A stretch of 64,000 nucleotides of DNA from Dechloromonas sp. TW-R-39-2. Lineage in GTDB: Bacteria; Pseudomonadota; Gammaproteobacteria; Burkholderiales; Rhodocyclaceae. The stretch spans positions 62,001 to 126,000 of the forward strand of contig NZ_CP045202.1 of assembly GCF_016864195.1 (NCBI RefSeq), given 5' to 3'. The position numbers were made by a program, and so were the translations under genes. Below, in pieces: positions 49,475 through 58,877 of the stretch; position 1 is the stretch's first letter; every line of letters begins with the position of its first letter. The notes below the pieces were generated by a model. The model searched no databases. It was not told the origin of the DNA and worked only from the letters and a program-made list of their open reading frames with translations.

Positions 49475-50908
49475 GAATAGCGTCGCCAGACCGAGGAAGA
49501 TGAAGAAACCGCCCGAATCGGTCAGGGCGGTAATCATCACCGACCCGCCAATGGCCGGGTCGGCGCCGAATTTCTGACGCAGCAACGGAATTCCCACCCC
49601 GGCGGACGCAGCCAGCAGCAAATTCAGCGTCATCGCTGCCGTCATCACCAGACCCAGCTTGAAGCTGCCGTACAACCACCAGGCTGAAATCCCCAGCAGG
49701 CCGCCCCAGATCAGGCCGTTGATCGTTGCCACGCCGAGCTCCTTGCGCAGCAGGCGACGCATCGCATCCGGCTGCACCTGGCCCATGGCAATCGCCCGGA
49801 CAATCATCGTGATCGTCTGGTTGCCCGAGTTGCCGCCGATCCCGGCAACAATTGGCATCAGTGCAGCCAGTGCCACGAGTTTCTCGATCGAATCTTCAAA
49901 AGCGCCAATCACGCGCGAGGCGATAAAGGCGGTAACCAGATTGATCGCCAGCCAGGCCCAGCGGTTTTTCACCGAATCCCAGACCGAAGCAAAGATATCT
50001 TCCTCTTCACGCAGACCGGCCTGCGCCAGTTGCTCGCTCTCGGCCTCTTCGCGGATGAAGTCCACCACCGCATTGACGGTCACGCGGCCAACCAGCCGTC
50101 CTTCCGGATCGACGACCGGGGCCGACACCAGATCGTAGCGTTCGAACGCCTTGGCGGCTTCGTCGGCCAGATCGTCCGGTTCAAGTTCGACAAAGTCGGT
50201 CTGCATCAAGGCGCCGACTTCGACCTCGACTTCATTGACCAGCAGGATATTCAACGGCAACACGCCTTTCAGGCGTTCGTCGCGGTCGACCACGAAAAGT
50301 TGGTCGGTATGGTCGGGAAGTTCGTCGAAACGGCGCAGATAACGCAAAACCACTTCAAGCGAAACATCTTCGCGCACCGTGACCATGTCAAAATCCATGA
50401 TCGAGCCGACCGACTCCTCCGGGTACGACATGGCGGCGCGCAACTGCTCGCGCTCTTCGACCGACAAGCCGCGGAAAACGTCGTCGATAACCCCTTGCGG
50501 CAGGTCGGGCGCCAGGTCGGCAAGCTCGTCGGCATCCAGCGTTTCAGCCGCCGCGACCAGCTCGGTCCGCTCCATCGAGTCGATCAGCGTTTCGCGAACG
50601 GCATCCGAGACTTCGAGCAGGATTTCGCCTTCGCGCTCGGCCTTGACCAGATCCCAGGCAATCAAGCGCTCATCGAGCGGCAAAGCTTCCAGAATGTAGG
50701 CAATGTCGGCCGGGTGCATCGGCTCAAGCTTGTGCTGCAGCTCGTTCAGATGCTGCTTGTGCACCATGTCCTCGACCAGGTCGTGGCGTGGCCCTTCCTG
50801 GCGATGCACCAACTCTTCGACCAATTTATGCCGCGCGAGCAGGGTCTGCACCTCGGCGAGGCGCTCCTGCAAGTCTTCGGTATCGGTCAGTTGGGCTTCT
50901 TCGCTCAT
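49466..50908 (-). CDS. mgtE: magnesium transporter MgtE
   Basis: A 480-residue Mg2+ channel. The N domain has '[17 protein letters not shown]', then two CBS domains ('[17 protein letters not shown]', '[13 protein letters not shown]') and a C-terminal five-helix pore with '[14 protein letters not shown]', '[19 protein letters not shown]' and '[21 protein letters not shown]'. The start is uncertain: ATG 50908 gives the usual N-terminus, ATG 50935 adds 9 residues, and neither has a clear ribosome site. Confidence 0.95.
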   Translation of the reverse strand: MSEEAQLTDTEDLQERLAEVQTLLARHKLVEELVHRQEGPRHDLVEDMVHKQHLNELQHKLEPMHPADIAYILEALPLDERLIAWDLVKAEREGEILLEVSDAVRETLIDSMERTELVAAAETLDADELADLAPDLPQGVIDDVFRGLSVEEREQLRAAMSYPEESVGSIMDFDMVTVREDVSLEVVLRYLRRFDELPDHTDQLFVVDRDERLKGVLPLNILLVNEVEVEVGALMQTDFVELEPDDLADEAAKAFERYDLVSAPVVDPEGRLVGRVTVNAVVDFIREEAESEQLAQAGLREEEDIFASVWDSVKNRWAWLAINLVTAFIASRVIGAFEDSIEKLVALAALMPIVAGIGGNSGNQTITMIVRAIAMGQVQPDAMRRLLRKELGVATINGLIWGGLLGISAWWLYGSFKLGLVMTAAMTLNLLLAASAGVGIPLLRQKFGADPAIGGSVMITALTDSGGFFIFLGLATLFLM

Positions 50909-51000
50909 GGTGCGCTGCGGCAAAAGGTGCGCCATTTTAGCACCGGGCGGATGTCAGGGTTTTGACAAAATAACTGCGGAAAACCCTTAATTTGCAGCGT

Positions 51001-51696
51001 TCAGGGCACTTCGGCGCCCGGCATGCGCGCCAGGATGATGCCGGTCTTGCGTCCCAGGCCGGATGCCCCGCGATTTTTGTCGTAATAACGCGGATTGGGC
51101 ACCATCCCGGCCAGCCGGGCAGCCTGTTCCGGCCCGAGCTGGGCGGCGCCGACATTGAAATAATGCCGGGCGGCGGCCTCGGCACCGAAAACCCCGTTGC
51201 CCCACTCGATCACGTTGAGATAGACCTCGAAAATCCGCCGCTTGCTCCACAGATTTTCCAGCATCAAGGTAATGATCGCCTCTTCGGCTTTGCGAAAATA
51301 CGATTTGCTCGGCGTCAGGAAAAGATTCTTGGCCAGTTGCTGGCTAATGGTCGAGCCACCGGCCACGAAACGACCTTTCTTCTGGTTCTTTTCCATGGCT
51401 TTCTGGATACCTTCCCAGTCGAAGCCTTCATGATCGACGAACTTGGCATCTTCGGCTGCGATAATCGCCCGTTTCAGATGAATTGAAATCCGTTCATAAG
51501 GCACCCATTCCTTCTTCAGCACGGCATCGGGTTTGTTGACGCGCAACTCGGCCAGACGGATGTCCATGAAGCGGGTTGTACCGGGATTCGCCCAGCCCCA
51601 GAACAGCACCCAACCCAACAACCATAGTTGCCAGACGAGAAACAAGCCGAGCAGGCCGAGCAGCGCCCATTTGAGCCCGCGGCCCAGGGCTTTCAT
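51001..51696 (-). CDS. mtgA: monofunctional biosynthetic peptidoglycan transglycosylase
   Basis: A 231-residue membrane-anchored glycosyltransferase (GT51) polymerising lipid II. One N-terminal helix (residues ~8-32) is followed by the catalytic 'RAIIAAEDAKFVDHEGFDW' (Glu), 'GGSTISQQLAKNLFL', 'KAEEAIITLMLE' and 'IFEVYLNVIEWGNGVFG'. The length matches E. coli MtgA (242). It overlaps aroE by 4 bp. Confidence 0.96.
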   Translation of the reverse strand: MKALGRGLKWALLGLLGLFLVWQLWLLGWVLFWGWANPGTTRFMDIRLAELRVNKPDAVLKKEWVPYERISIHLKRAIIAAEDAKFVDHEGFDWEGIQKAMEKNQKKGRFVAGGSTISQQLAKNLFLTPSKSYFRKAEEAIITLMLENLWSKRRIFEVYLNVIEWGNGVFGAEAAARHYFNVGAAQLGPEQAARLAGMVPNPRYYDKNRGASGLGRKTGIILARMPGAEVP

Positions 51697-52517
51697 GCGC
51701 CGAGTTTCGCCCGCAAGTCGGCCAGCACAACGCCGGTTTCAGGACGCACGCCGCGCCAGATGAAGAAAGCCTCGGCTGCCTGTTCGACCAGCATGCCCAG
51801 GCCGTCCACGCAGCTGGCTGCGCCCTGCTCGCGCGCCAGTTTCAAGAACGGGGTTTCGCCTTTGCCATACATCATGTCGTAGGCCAGTGCGCCGGCCGCA
51901 AAAACACCGGCGGGCAGGGGCAGGCTTTCACCAGACAAACTGGCCGATGTTGCATTGATCACCACATCGAATTGCCGCCCGTCGATTTCGGCAAAACTAC
52001 CGCCGTCGACCGCGGCAAGCGCAGAAAAACTGCCGGCCAGGGCCACCGCCTTGTCGGCGCTGCGGTTGGCGATGAACAGGCTGGCTGGCCCACTCGCCAG
52101 AATCGGGGCAATCACGCCACGCGAAGCGCCACCGGCCCCCAATAGCAGAACACGCTTGCCGGCCAGTGGCAGGCCGGCATTGCATTCGATGTCGCGCACC
52201 AGACCGGCGCCATCGGTATTGTCGCCATGGATCTCAGCGCCCTTGAAAATCAGCGTGTTGACCGCCCCGGCGCGCTGCGCCCGATCGCTCAACCGGGTAC
52301 TCAGGCGGAAAGCCTCTTCCTTGAAGGGCACCGTGACATTGGCGCCCTTGCCGCCACTGGCGACAAATGCGGAAATTGCCTCGGCAAAGCCGTCGACCGC
52401 AGCAAGACGTGCCTCGTAGTGCAAATCCTGGGCACAAGCCTGGGCAAAACGCGTGTGGATGTCAGGCGACCGGGAATGGGCAATCGGATTGCCGAATACG
52501 GCGTAGAGATCGGTCAT
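51693..52517 (-). CDS. aroE: shikimate dehydrogenase
   Basis: A 274-residue NADPH-dependent enzyme of aromatic amino acid synthesis. 'YAVFGNPIAHSRSPDIH' binds shikimate, 'GANVTVPFKEEAF' carries the catalytic Lys, 'LLLGAGGASRGVI' is the nucleotide loop, and 'VINATSASLSGE' and 'YDMMYGKGETPF' complete the family pattern. It overlaps tonB upstream and mtgA downstream, each by 4 bp. Confidence 0.96.
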   Translation of the reverse strand: MTDLYAVFGNPIAHSRSPDIHTRFAQACAQDLHYEARLAAVDGFAEAISAFVASGGKGANVTVPFKEEAFRLSTRLSDRAQRAGAVNTLIFKGAEIHGDNTDGAGLVRDIECNAGLPLAGKRVLLLGAGGASRGVIAPILASGPASLFIANRSADKAVALAGSFSALAAVDGGSFAEIDGRQFDVVINATSASLSGESLPLPAGVFAAGALAYDMMYGKGETPFLKLAREQGAASCVDGLGMLVEQAAEAFFIWRGVRPETGVVLADLRAKLGA

Positions 52518-53392
52518 TTGGCAGAAAGTTGATCGCCCTGGGTGAAGTACCAGGTGCGGGTGATTTCGAGAACATCGGTATCGCGCCGAATATCGGGCGG
52601 AAACGGCGAATAGGGCCCGGCCATCTGGACGATCCGCCGCGCCGCATCGTCCAGCATCTTGTGGCCGGACGAGCGATTGATGTCGATGCGGCCAATCTGG
52701 CCATCGGCATTGATCGACACGGTCAACACCAGAGAACCATACAATTTGCCGCGCGCCGCAGCGGGGTAGTTGAGTGTGCCGATGCGTTCGATTTTCTGCC
52801 GCCAGTCCTCGATGTACTGGGCGAAACGATATTCCTCGGTGCGCGCCCCGATGAATTTCTTGCGCGGCCGCTTGCTGTATTCGTCGGTACTCTTGCTGAT
52901 TTCGCCTTCGAGACGAGCCATCGCCCGGGCCGATTCCGCCAGGTCGAGACCGCTGACCGTGGTCACCGGTGTAGGTTGAACATTGGTGTTTTCACCGGCC
53001 GAGATGGTCCGCGAACTGCGCGTCTGGGTCAGTATCTTTTGCTGCAGCGCTTCAAGCTCACGGACCCGCCGCTGCATCTGCTGCACATCGCTGCCCGTTA
53101 CTTGCTGGTGCGTCGGCGGCAGCGGCGTCTTGGCCCGCCGGTTTTCGTCGGTATTGCCGCCGCCATCCAGATTCGACTGGGCCAGCGCCTGGGCGTCGGT
53201 TGGCTTGCGGGCCGATTTCGAATTGACCAGGATGATATCGAGCGCCTTTTCGCGCATCGAGCTCGACGCCTCGGGAAACTTGAAGTGCAGCGTCAGGACG
53301 AGCACATGCACCAGCATCGAAATGCCAATCGCCAGCCAGAGCCGGCGGCTGTCGGTTTGCATCGACTGCCAGTGCAATGCGACCGCCTTCAC
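52514..53392 (-). CDS. TonB/TolA-like energy transducer protein
   Basis: A 292-residue protein with one membrane helix (residues ~19-36), a long polar Gln/Arg-rich periplasmic spacer with a coiled-coil-like part ('VQQMQRRVRELEALQQK'), and a C-terminal TonB-like domain ('TLNYPAAARGKLYGSLVLTV', 'GQIGRIDINRSSGHKMLDDAA'). The start is GTG at 53392, overlapping the upstream rnb stop, with AGGAGG 10 bases before; an ATG at 53362 would shorten it by 10 residues. No exbB/exbD or receptor gene lies in this window. Confidence 0.88.
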   Translation of the reverse strand: MKAVALHWQSMQTDSRRLWLAIGISMLVHVLVLTLHFKFPEASSSMREKALDIILVNSKSARKPTDAQALAQSNLDGGGNTDENRRAKTPLPPTHQQVTGSDVQQMQRRVRELEALQQKILTQTRSSRTISAGENTNVQPTPVTTVSGLDLAESARAMARLEGEISKSTDEYSKRPRKKFIGARTEEYRFAQYIEDWRQKIERIGTLNYPAAARGKLYGSLVLTVSINADGQIGRIDINRSSGHKMLDDAARRIVQMAGPYSPFPPDIRRDTDVLEITRTWYFTQGDQLSAK

Positions 53393-55299
53393 TGCGCCCC
53401 ATCCTCCTCGTCGGCACCAGCCATGTCGACTTCCGGCGCATCAAGCAGGGCGACAAAACGCCCGGCCACTTCCGGCGCCAGCAAATCGAGGCTTTCAATC
53501 GCCAGACGCACCCGACGCCCCGGTGCCAGATCGGCCGGCAAGGACGGGACACGCAGCATCAAGGGCAGATGGTCGAGTTTGACCAGTTGCTCACGCCGCA
53601 CCGTGGCATCAATTTCCGAAATGCCATGCTGCTGCAACCAGCGCAGGCACCAGTAACGCTCCATCAGGCGCTGGAAGTCGGCGTAAGCCGCGTAGGTGAT
53701 CTCGAAATCGCGCATTGCACCAAACAACTCCGCCGATTTCTGCGCGAATGCCGGCGATTCACCCCTCAAACAGGCGATAAGTTGCCACTGATTGACCAGA
53801 TCGCAATAACGCCGCAGCGGCGAGGTCATCCAGGCATATTGCGGTACGCCGAGGCCTTCGTGTGGCAAGGGCGAGGTCGTCATACGCACCTTGCCCTGGG
53901 TCTGGGCGCGGTACAGGCAGGCGACATTTTTCTCGGCGAGCAGGCCGCCCCAGGTCGAGTTGGCGACGATCATCAACTCGGCGACCAGCTTGTCGAGCGG
54001 GCTGCCGCGCTTGCGTTCGCTGATTTCAACGATGCATGCATCGGGATCGGCCAGATCGCCTTCAATCCCGAAGTTGTAATCATTGTTGCCCTGCATCGCC
54101 GAAGGCTTGCCGCGCCGGCCTTCGCAAGCATTGGCAAAATGCCAGAGATGGACCAGTTCATCCTTGAACGGTTGGTCGGGCAAGGGGCCGTTGATGGTTT
54201 CGGCGTTGAACCAGGGTTCGATCTCGTGGTGACGCAAGTTGGCCGCGATGTGCACCATTTCCAGCCGCGATTCGTGGCTGAGGATTTCCAGCGAGTCATT
54301 GACCGTCAGGTAAAGCGACACGGCCGGGCAATCGACGCCACCGGCCAGCGTGTAATTCTGGACCACGGCATCCGGCAGCATGGTGATCTTGTTGCCCGGC
54401 ATGTACACCGTGGACAAACGGGCCCGGGCGATGCCGTCAAGCGGCGAACCGTGCTCGATGGCCAGGCCCGGTGCGGCAATGTGGATACCGATGCGCGAAC
54501 CAATGCCGGGCAGTTTGACGACCGACAGCGCATCGTCGATCTCGGTGGTGTTGGCATCGTCGATCGAGAAGGCACGGACGTCGGCACGCGGCAAGTCGCG
54601 CGGCAACTTCGGGGCATCAAGCGGCGGGAAGGCCGTGCCCTTGGGGAACTGCTCATGCAGAAAGCGACGATAGTGCAGGAAATAGGCTGACTTGATGGCT
54701 CCGCACTTGAACAGCAGTTGCGGCGCAGTCAGGCCGGTTTCGGCACAGGCCGTCTCGAACGCCTTGGTTTCCGATTTGTTGCGGTCCGGCGCATAAAGCA
54801 AAGCGTCGGTCATTGCCGCTATTTCCGGCGGCAGACGGAATTCTTTCAGTGAGGCGATCCAGCCTTCCATGGCGAGCGCTTGCTGACGCTTTTTTTCAAG
54901 ACCGGCCAGAGCAGCTGCGAGAATGTCGGCAGGCGCTTTGCGGAAGCGGCCCTTACCTTTGCGATGGAAATAGATGGGCGCTGCGTGCAGGGCAAGCAAC
55001 ACCGCCGCCGCTTCGACCGGGCTGGGTTCGTGACCGTGGTAATCACGGGCAAAATCAAGAAACGAAAATTCGCCATCGTTGACACACTCCCAGAGAAAAT
55101 CCGCTTCGATTTCTTCAGCCAGCGGCGTTGCCTGCTCAAGCATGACTGCCGCCGATGGTTTTTCGAAACGCAACAACACGGTTGCGGACTTGATTTTGCT
55201 GCGCTTGCCGGATGGCATCTCGATCTGCAACGAGGTGTCGTTGTCAGCCATGATGACACCGGTCTTAAAGCCGCCGTCTTCTTCAAACAATACATTCAT
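53389..55299 (-). CDS. RNase II/VacB family exoribonuclease
   Basis: A 636-residue 3'-5' exoribonuclease-like protein. The N-terminal segment is an atypical OB/cold-shock-like region. The RNB catalytic domain has 'RAFSIDDANTTEIDDALSV', with the Asp cluster, and 'GIHIAAPGLAIEHGSPLDG', 'ARLSTVYMPG' and 'YAWMTSPLRRYCDLVNQWQL'. The C-terminal S1 domain is short. It is shorter than RNase R (~800) and near RNase II (~644). The start at 55299 has no ribosome site and sits 6 bases after TATAAT. Overlaps tonB-like gene by 4 bp. Confidence 0.92.
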   Translation of the reverse strand: MNVLFEEDGGFKTGVIMADNDTSLQIEMPSGKRSKIKSATVLLRFEKPSAAVMLEQATPLAEEIEADFLWECVNDGEFSFLDFARDYHGHEPSPVEAAAVLLALHAAPIYFHRKGKGRFRKAPADILAAALAGLEKKRQQALAMEGWIASLKEFRLPPEIAAMTDALLYAPDRNKSETKAFETACAETGLTAPQLLFKCGAIKSAYFLHYRRFLHEQFPKGTAFPPLDAPKLPRDLPRADVRAFSIDDANTTEIDDALSVVKLPGIGSRIGIHIAAPGLAIEHGSPLDGIARARLSTVYMPGNKITMLPDAVVQNYTLAGGVDCPAVSLYLTVNDSLEILSHESRLEMVHIAANLRHHEIEPWFNAETINGPLPDQPFKDELVHLWHFANACEGRRGKPSAMQGNNDYNFGIEGDLADPDACIVEISERKRGSPLDKLVAELMIVANSTWGGLLAEKNVACLYRAQTQGKVRMTTSPLPHEGLGVPQYAWMTSPLRRYCDLVNQWQLIACLRGESPAFAQKSAELFGAMRDFEITYAAYADFQRLMERYWCLRWLQQHGISEIDATVRREQLVKLDHLPLMLRVPSLPADLAPGRRVRLAIESLDLLAPEVAGRFVALLDAPEVDMAGADEEDGAQ

Positions 55300-55305
55300 C
55301 GGCGG

Positions 55306-55311
55306 ATTATA
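55306..55311 (-). promoter_or_regulatory. -10 TATAAT directly before the RNase II-family gene
   Basis: On the minus strand TATAAT is followed by CCGCCG and then the ATG, the same layout as TAGAAT-CCCGCCG-ATG before fdhD. It suggests a leaderless transcript in addition to read-through from yqiA. No clear -35 box. Confidence 0.4.
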
Positions 55312-55888
55312 ACCCAGCGTATTCAAGGATTTGCGGAATGAACTCGGGAAAGCGGGTGAAGCTGTGATCGCCCCCGGGCAGGATGCTTTGGCGACAGCCA
55401 GCGTAAAAATTCACAGCCTGCCGATAGTCCAGCACCTCGTCGCCGGTTTCAACCAGCAGCCAATAGCGATCCGCTGTCGGCGGCCTGACCTGTGCGCGCA
55501 ATTCCTCGACATGCGCCTGGCCAAAAACAAAATGCTCGCCGCTGTGGAAATTGTGGTGCTCACCGACAAATTTGCCCAATTCCAGCCGGTCGACCGCAGC
55601 AGGGTTGATCAGCACGGCATGCAGCCCGTACTGCTCGGCCAGAAAATGGGCGTAATGCCCGCCGAGCGAACTGCCGACCAGCGTCACCAGGCCATCGGCC
55701 GCTTCGATCAAGCGCGAAACCTCAGCCATGGCCTGCGCCGGAAAGGGCGACAACTGCGGACAGGCAAAGCGTCCGGCCAGACCGCGCGCAGCCATCGCCT
55801 CAGCCAGCAAGCGCGATTTCCACGAGGCTGGCGACGAACAAAAGCCGTGCAGGTAAATAACCTGCGGACGACTTAATGCGCCGCCCAC
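55307..55888 (-). CDS. yqiA: YqiA/YcfP-like alpha/beta hydrolase (esterase)
   Basis: A 193-residue hydrolase-fold protein. '[16 protein letters not shown]' (oxyanion region), nucleophile elbow '[16 protein letters not shown]' with Ser in GSSLGG, Asp in '[11 protein letters not shown]' and His in '[10 protein letters not shown]' form the triad typical of YqiA. It starts with GTG at 55888 and overlaps uppP by 16 bp, so translation is probably coupled. The natural substrate is unknown. Confidence 0.88.
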   Translation of the reverse strand: MGGALSRPQVIYLHGFCSSPASWKSRLLAEAMAARGLAGRFACPQLSPFPAQAMAEVSRLIEAADGLVTLVGSSLGGHYAHFLAEQYGLHAVLINPAAVDRLELGKFVGEHHNFHSGEHFVFGQAHVEELRAQVRPPTADRYWLLVETGDEVLDYRQAVNFYAGCRQSILPGGDHSFTRFPEFIPQILEYAGL

Positions 55889-56697
55889 TGCACCCAGCCG
55901 AAATGCGCGGTCGACAGCACGACAATGCCAAAAACGATGCGATACCAGGCGAATGGCGTGAAATCATGGCTGGAGATGAAGCGCAGCAACCAGCGCACAC
56001 ACAGGAAGGCCGAGACAAAAGCCGAGATGAATCCGACCGCCCACATGCCGACATCGTCGAAATTGAGCAGCGCCCGCTCCTTGTACAGCTGGTAAGCCGT
56101 TGCCGCACCGATGGTCGGAATGGCCAGGAAGAAGGAAAACTCAGTCGCCGCCTTGCGCGACAAGCCGAACAGCAGGCCGCCAATGATCGTCGCTCCTGAG
56201 CGCGAGGTGCCGGGAATCAACGCGAACGCCTGCGCGATGCCCATTTTCAGCGCATCAAGCAGGCTCATTTCTTCAACCGTCTGAACGCGAATCGTGTGTT
56301 CACGTTTTTCCGCCCAGAGGATGACGAATGCCCCAAGAATGAAGGTGCTGGCGACAGCGATCGGGTTGAACAAATTGGCCTTGATCGCCTTGCCGAACAG
56401 CAAGCCGAGAATCGCCAGCGGCAGAAAGGCAACGAAGAGATTGAGAATGAATTTCTGGGCAGTTTTATCGCTGAACGCACCGCGCGCCACAACCAGCAAA
56501 CGCTGACGATACTCCCAGACAACCGCAAGAATGGCGCCGAACTGTATGACAATCTCGAACAATTTGCCGCGATCGTCGTTGAAATTGAGCAAATCGCCAG
56601 CCAGAATCAAATGACCGGTCGACGAGATCGGCAGGAATTCAGTCAGGCCCTCGACGATACCGAGGATGAGGGCTTTAAGCAGCAGAATCGGGTCCAT
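55873..56697 (-). CDS. uppP: undecaprenyl-diphosphatase (BacA type)
   Basis: A 274-residue polytopic membrane enzyme recycling the undecaprenyl carrier for cell-wall synthesis. '[22 protein letters not shown]' is the first active-site motif (residues ~9-30), and '[20 protein letters not shown]' is the second, with the catalytic Ser/Arg. The ATG at 56697 starts the conserved N-terminus; an ATG 18 bases upstream is less likely. Confidence 0.96.
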   Translation of the reverse strand: MDPILLLKALILGIVEGLTEFLPISSTGHLILAGDLLNFNDDRGKLFEIVIQFGAILAVVWEYRQRLLVVARGAFSDKTAQKFILNLFVAFLPLAILGLLFGKAIKANLFNPIAVASTFILGAFVILWAEKREHTIRVQTVEEMSLLDALKMGIAQAFALIPGTSRSGATIIGGLLFGLSRKAATEFSFFLAIPTIGAATAYQLYKERALLNFDDVGMWAVGFISAFVSAFLCVRWLLRFISSHDFTPFAWYRIVFGIVVLSTAHFGWVQWAAH

Positions 56698-56730
56698 GGA
56701 ATGCAGCCAATACAAGAAGCCGGCATTCTA

Positions 56731-56970
56731 CTATCCCGGTCGGGTAGCCGCCTCCAGATTTGCCAGCCAGATCATGGCTTGCTGGCGCGACTCGCCGCAC
56801 ATTTCCAGCGAAGGCTGCAAGCCGCCACAGCAGGAAGGCCGCTCGGGCCGGCCGAAAATCGTGCAGCGCAAATCGGCATCCAGATTCGGACAGGGCTGTC
56901 CGGCAGGCTTGTTCAGCGAAGAGATGGAGGGCGCGACGCAACAGGCGGCACATCCGGGACGGCATTCCAT
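56731..56970 (-). CDS. YkgJ family cysteine cluster protein
   Basis: A 79-residue protein with the cysteine pattern 'CRPGCAACC' at the N-terminus, '[16 protein letters not shown]' in the middle and '[15 protein letters not shown]' later, as in YkgJ/UPF0153 proteins, probably binding zinc or an Fe-S cluster. It begins at 56970; upstream extension adds only non-conserved sequence. It lies 33 bp before uppP. Function unknown. Confidence 0.9.
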   Translation of the reverse strand: MECRPGCAACCVAPSISSLNKPAGQPCPNLDADLRCTIFGRPERPSCCGGLQPSLEMCGESRQQAMIWLANLEAATRPG

Positions 56971-57037
56971 GCGTGACCACCGAGAGTGAAAGACGGCGAT
57001 TTTCGCCGATTTTCACTCTCAAGAAGATCAATTCGGC

Positions 57038-57661
57038 TCAACGCTGCGCAATGGCGCGCTGGTTCGACAGATAAATATTGTCAGCCGGCAAAGCCTTGTG
57101 TTCGGCGACAGCCGCCAGCCATTGATCGGTGCTGACCACGGCGGCAAAACCGGTATGCATCACGACCGTGAAAACGCGATGGATTTCCTCGGCCGTTGCC
57201 GAACCGATTGCGTTGGCATAAGGCAGAGAACCGGCGGCATCATGCAGCAATTCGACTTTCCAGCCGGCGTGTGCCGCTTGGCGGACCGTCGAATCGTCAC
57301 AGTTGTGCGTCATGTAGCCGACGATGCTCAACGTATTGATCTGACGCTCGCGCAACCACGCCTCCAGATCGGTGCCGACGAAACAGCTGGCCAACGATTT
57401 TTCAATGTGGTGATTGCGCGGTCGACCGGCAATTTCGGGATGAATTGCGGCCCCCTCGCTGCCCCTGGCAAAAACAGGGGCCCCCTCTGCCGCCAGATGC
57501 TGCACCACCACCACCGGAATCCCGGCGGCCTGCGCCGCATCCATCGCCCGGACAATATTCGGTAGTGAAATCCGGACATCCGGATATTCGATCCGCAAAT
57601 TTCCGGTGAAATATTCGTTTTGCACGTCGATGACGATAAGCGCCCGCTTGATTTGAGACAT
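57038..57661 (-). CDS. isochorismatase-family cysteine hydrolase
   Basis: A 207-residue hydrolase with the catalytic triad Asp12 ('LIVIDVQNEYF'), Lys88 ('HIEKSLASCF') and Cys121 ('GYMTHNCDDSTVRQA'), the last in the usual cis-peptide region. The family includes nicotinamidases, N-carbamoylsarcosine amidases and many of unknown substrate; nothing here fixes which. It is divergent from a GlxA-type regulator (123-bp gap), which probably controls it. Confidence 0.9.
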   Translation of the reverse strand: MSQIKRALIVIDVQNEYFTGNLRIEYPDVRISLPNIVRAMDAAQAAGIPVVVVQHLAAEGAPVFARGSEGAAIHPEIAGRPRNHHIEKSLASCFVGTDLEAWLRERQINTLSIVGYMTHNCDDSTVRQAAHAGWKVELLHDAAGSLPYANAIGSATAEEIHRVFTVVMHTGFAAVVSTDQWLAAVAEHKALPADNIYLSNQRAIAQR

Positions 57662-57742
57662 GATCGTTTCCTTGTTGGCGTTGGGATGGCGCCATTATTC
57701 GCAGAACCTCAACCGCCGGTAAGTGGCCCAATAGACAATTAA

Positions 57743-57753
57743 CGATAATATCG
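57743..57753. promoter_or_regulatory. dyad CGATA-A-TATCG in the divergent region
   Basis: A perfect short palindrome 32 bp before the regulator start, within a longer weak inverted repeat GGCCC...GGGCC (57725-57757). It is a possible site for the GlxA-type regulator controlling itself and the hydrolase gene. Confidence 0.3.
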
Positions 57754-57784
57754 GGCCAATCCTGTTGCATCGAGACCGAACCCA

Positions 57785-58735
57785 ATGTCCAAGCTTCGCA
57801 TCGCCGTTGTCGCCTTCGAACGGATCAGCCCCTTCCACCTCTCTGTTCCCTGCGTCGTTTTCGGTGATGCCCATCCGGGTGTCCCGTCATTTGAACTCAC
57901 CGTCTGCGCCGTCGAACCGGGCAGCCTGAAGACCACCGCCGGCTTCGACATTCACGTCAGTCACGGGCTGGAAGCCCTGACTGATGCCGACATCGTCATC
58001 ATTCCGAGCTGGCGCGATCCGACCGAGACGCCGCCAGCCGCATTACTCAGCGCACTGACTTCAGCTGCACAGCGCGGCGCGACCATCGTCGGCCTGTGCC
58101 TCGGTGCCTACGTACTGGCTGCTGCCGGCCTGCTCGACGGACGTCGGGCAACAACCCACTGGGCCTACGCCGCAGATTTCGCCCGACGTTATCCGCTGAC
58201 CCGAGTCGACGCCAATGTTCTGTACATTGCCGACGACCAGATACTGACCTCAGCCGGGACCGCCGCCGGGATTGATTGCTGCCTGTACATGCTGCGCCAG
58301 GAATACGGAGCCGAAACGGCCAATAGCGTCGCTCGCCGCCTGGTTGTTCCGCCGCACCGGCAAGGTGGACAGGCGCAATTCATCGAGCAACCCGTCCCGG
58401 CCAGCGCCAACGACTCGCGACTGGCCGAATTGCTCGACTGGGTGCGCACCAATCCGGCGCAAGCGCACACACTCGACAGCCTGGCCCAACGTGCGCTGAT
58501 GAGCCGTCGCACCTTTACCCGCCATTTCCGGCAACTCACCGGCAGCACCGTCAGCGCGTGGTTGCTCGGACAACGGCTGGCATTGAGCCAGCGCCTGCTC
58601 GAAGGCACGGAACATGATATCGAGCAAATTGCCGACCTCGCCGGCTTCGCCTCATCCGTCACCCTGCGCCACCACTTCCGCAAAGCCTTCGGCGTTTCGC
58701 CGAGCGCCTGGCGGGAAACCTTCAACGGTAAATAA
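57785..58735 (+). CDS. GlxA-family AraC-type transcriptional regulator
   Basis: A 316-residue regulator. The N-terminal ~190 residues are a DJ-1/PfpI-like sensor domain ('GLCLGAYVLAAAGLLDGRR', with the nucleophile-position Cys), and the C-terminal ~100 residues form an AraC DNA-binding domain ('RALMSRRTFTRHFRQLTGST' and 'IEQIADLAGFASSVTLRHHF'). Such regulators control amine, amino acid or isonitrile metabolism. It is divergent from the isochorismatase-family gene, its probable target. Confidence 0.93.
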   Translation: MSKLRIAVVAFERISPFHLSVPCVVFGDAHPGVPSFELTVCAVEPGSLKTTAGFDIHVSHGLEALTDADIVIIPSWRDPTETPPAALLSALTSAAQRGATIVGLCLGAYVLAAAGLLDGRRATTHWAYAADFARRYPLTRVDANVLYIADDQILTSAGTAAGIDCCLYMLRQEYGAETANSVARRLVVPPHRQGGQAQFIEQPVPASANDSRLAELLDWVRTNPAQAHTLDSLAQRALMSRRTFTRHFRQLTGSTVSAWLLGQRLALSQRLLEGTEHDIEQIADLAGFASSVTLRHHFRKAFGVSPSAWRETFNGK

Positions 58736-58740
58736 GCAGC

Positions 58741-58782
58741 AAAATGCCAATGCCGCGGTCAACCATCGAGAAATGGCATTTT
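58741..58782. terminator. weak hairpin downstream of glxA-type gene
   Basis: AAAATGCCA (58741-58749) and TGGCATTTT (58774-58782) are complementary over 9 bp, with a 24-base loop. It may end the regulator transcript. The 58736-58877 gap holds nothing else recognisable. Confidence 0.35.
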
Positions 58783-58877
58783 CGACGAATCCTTGAAATT
58801 CATTCAGCGCAGCCACCGTCGACGCCGGTCAGCTGTGCTATATATTCGCAATACCTATCCAGCAGGACGATTAGCCC

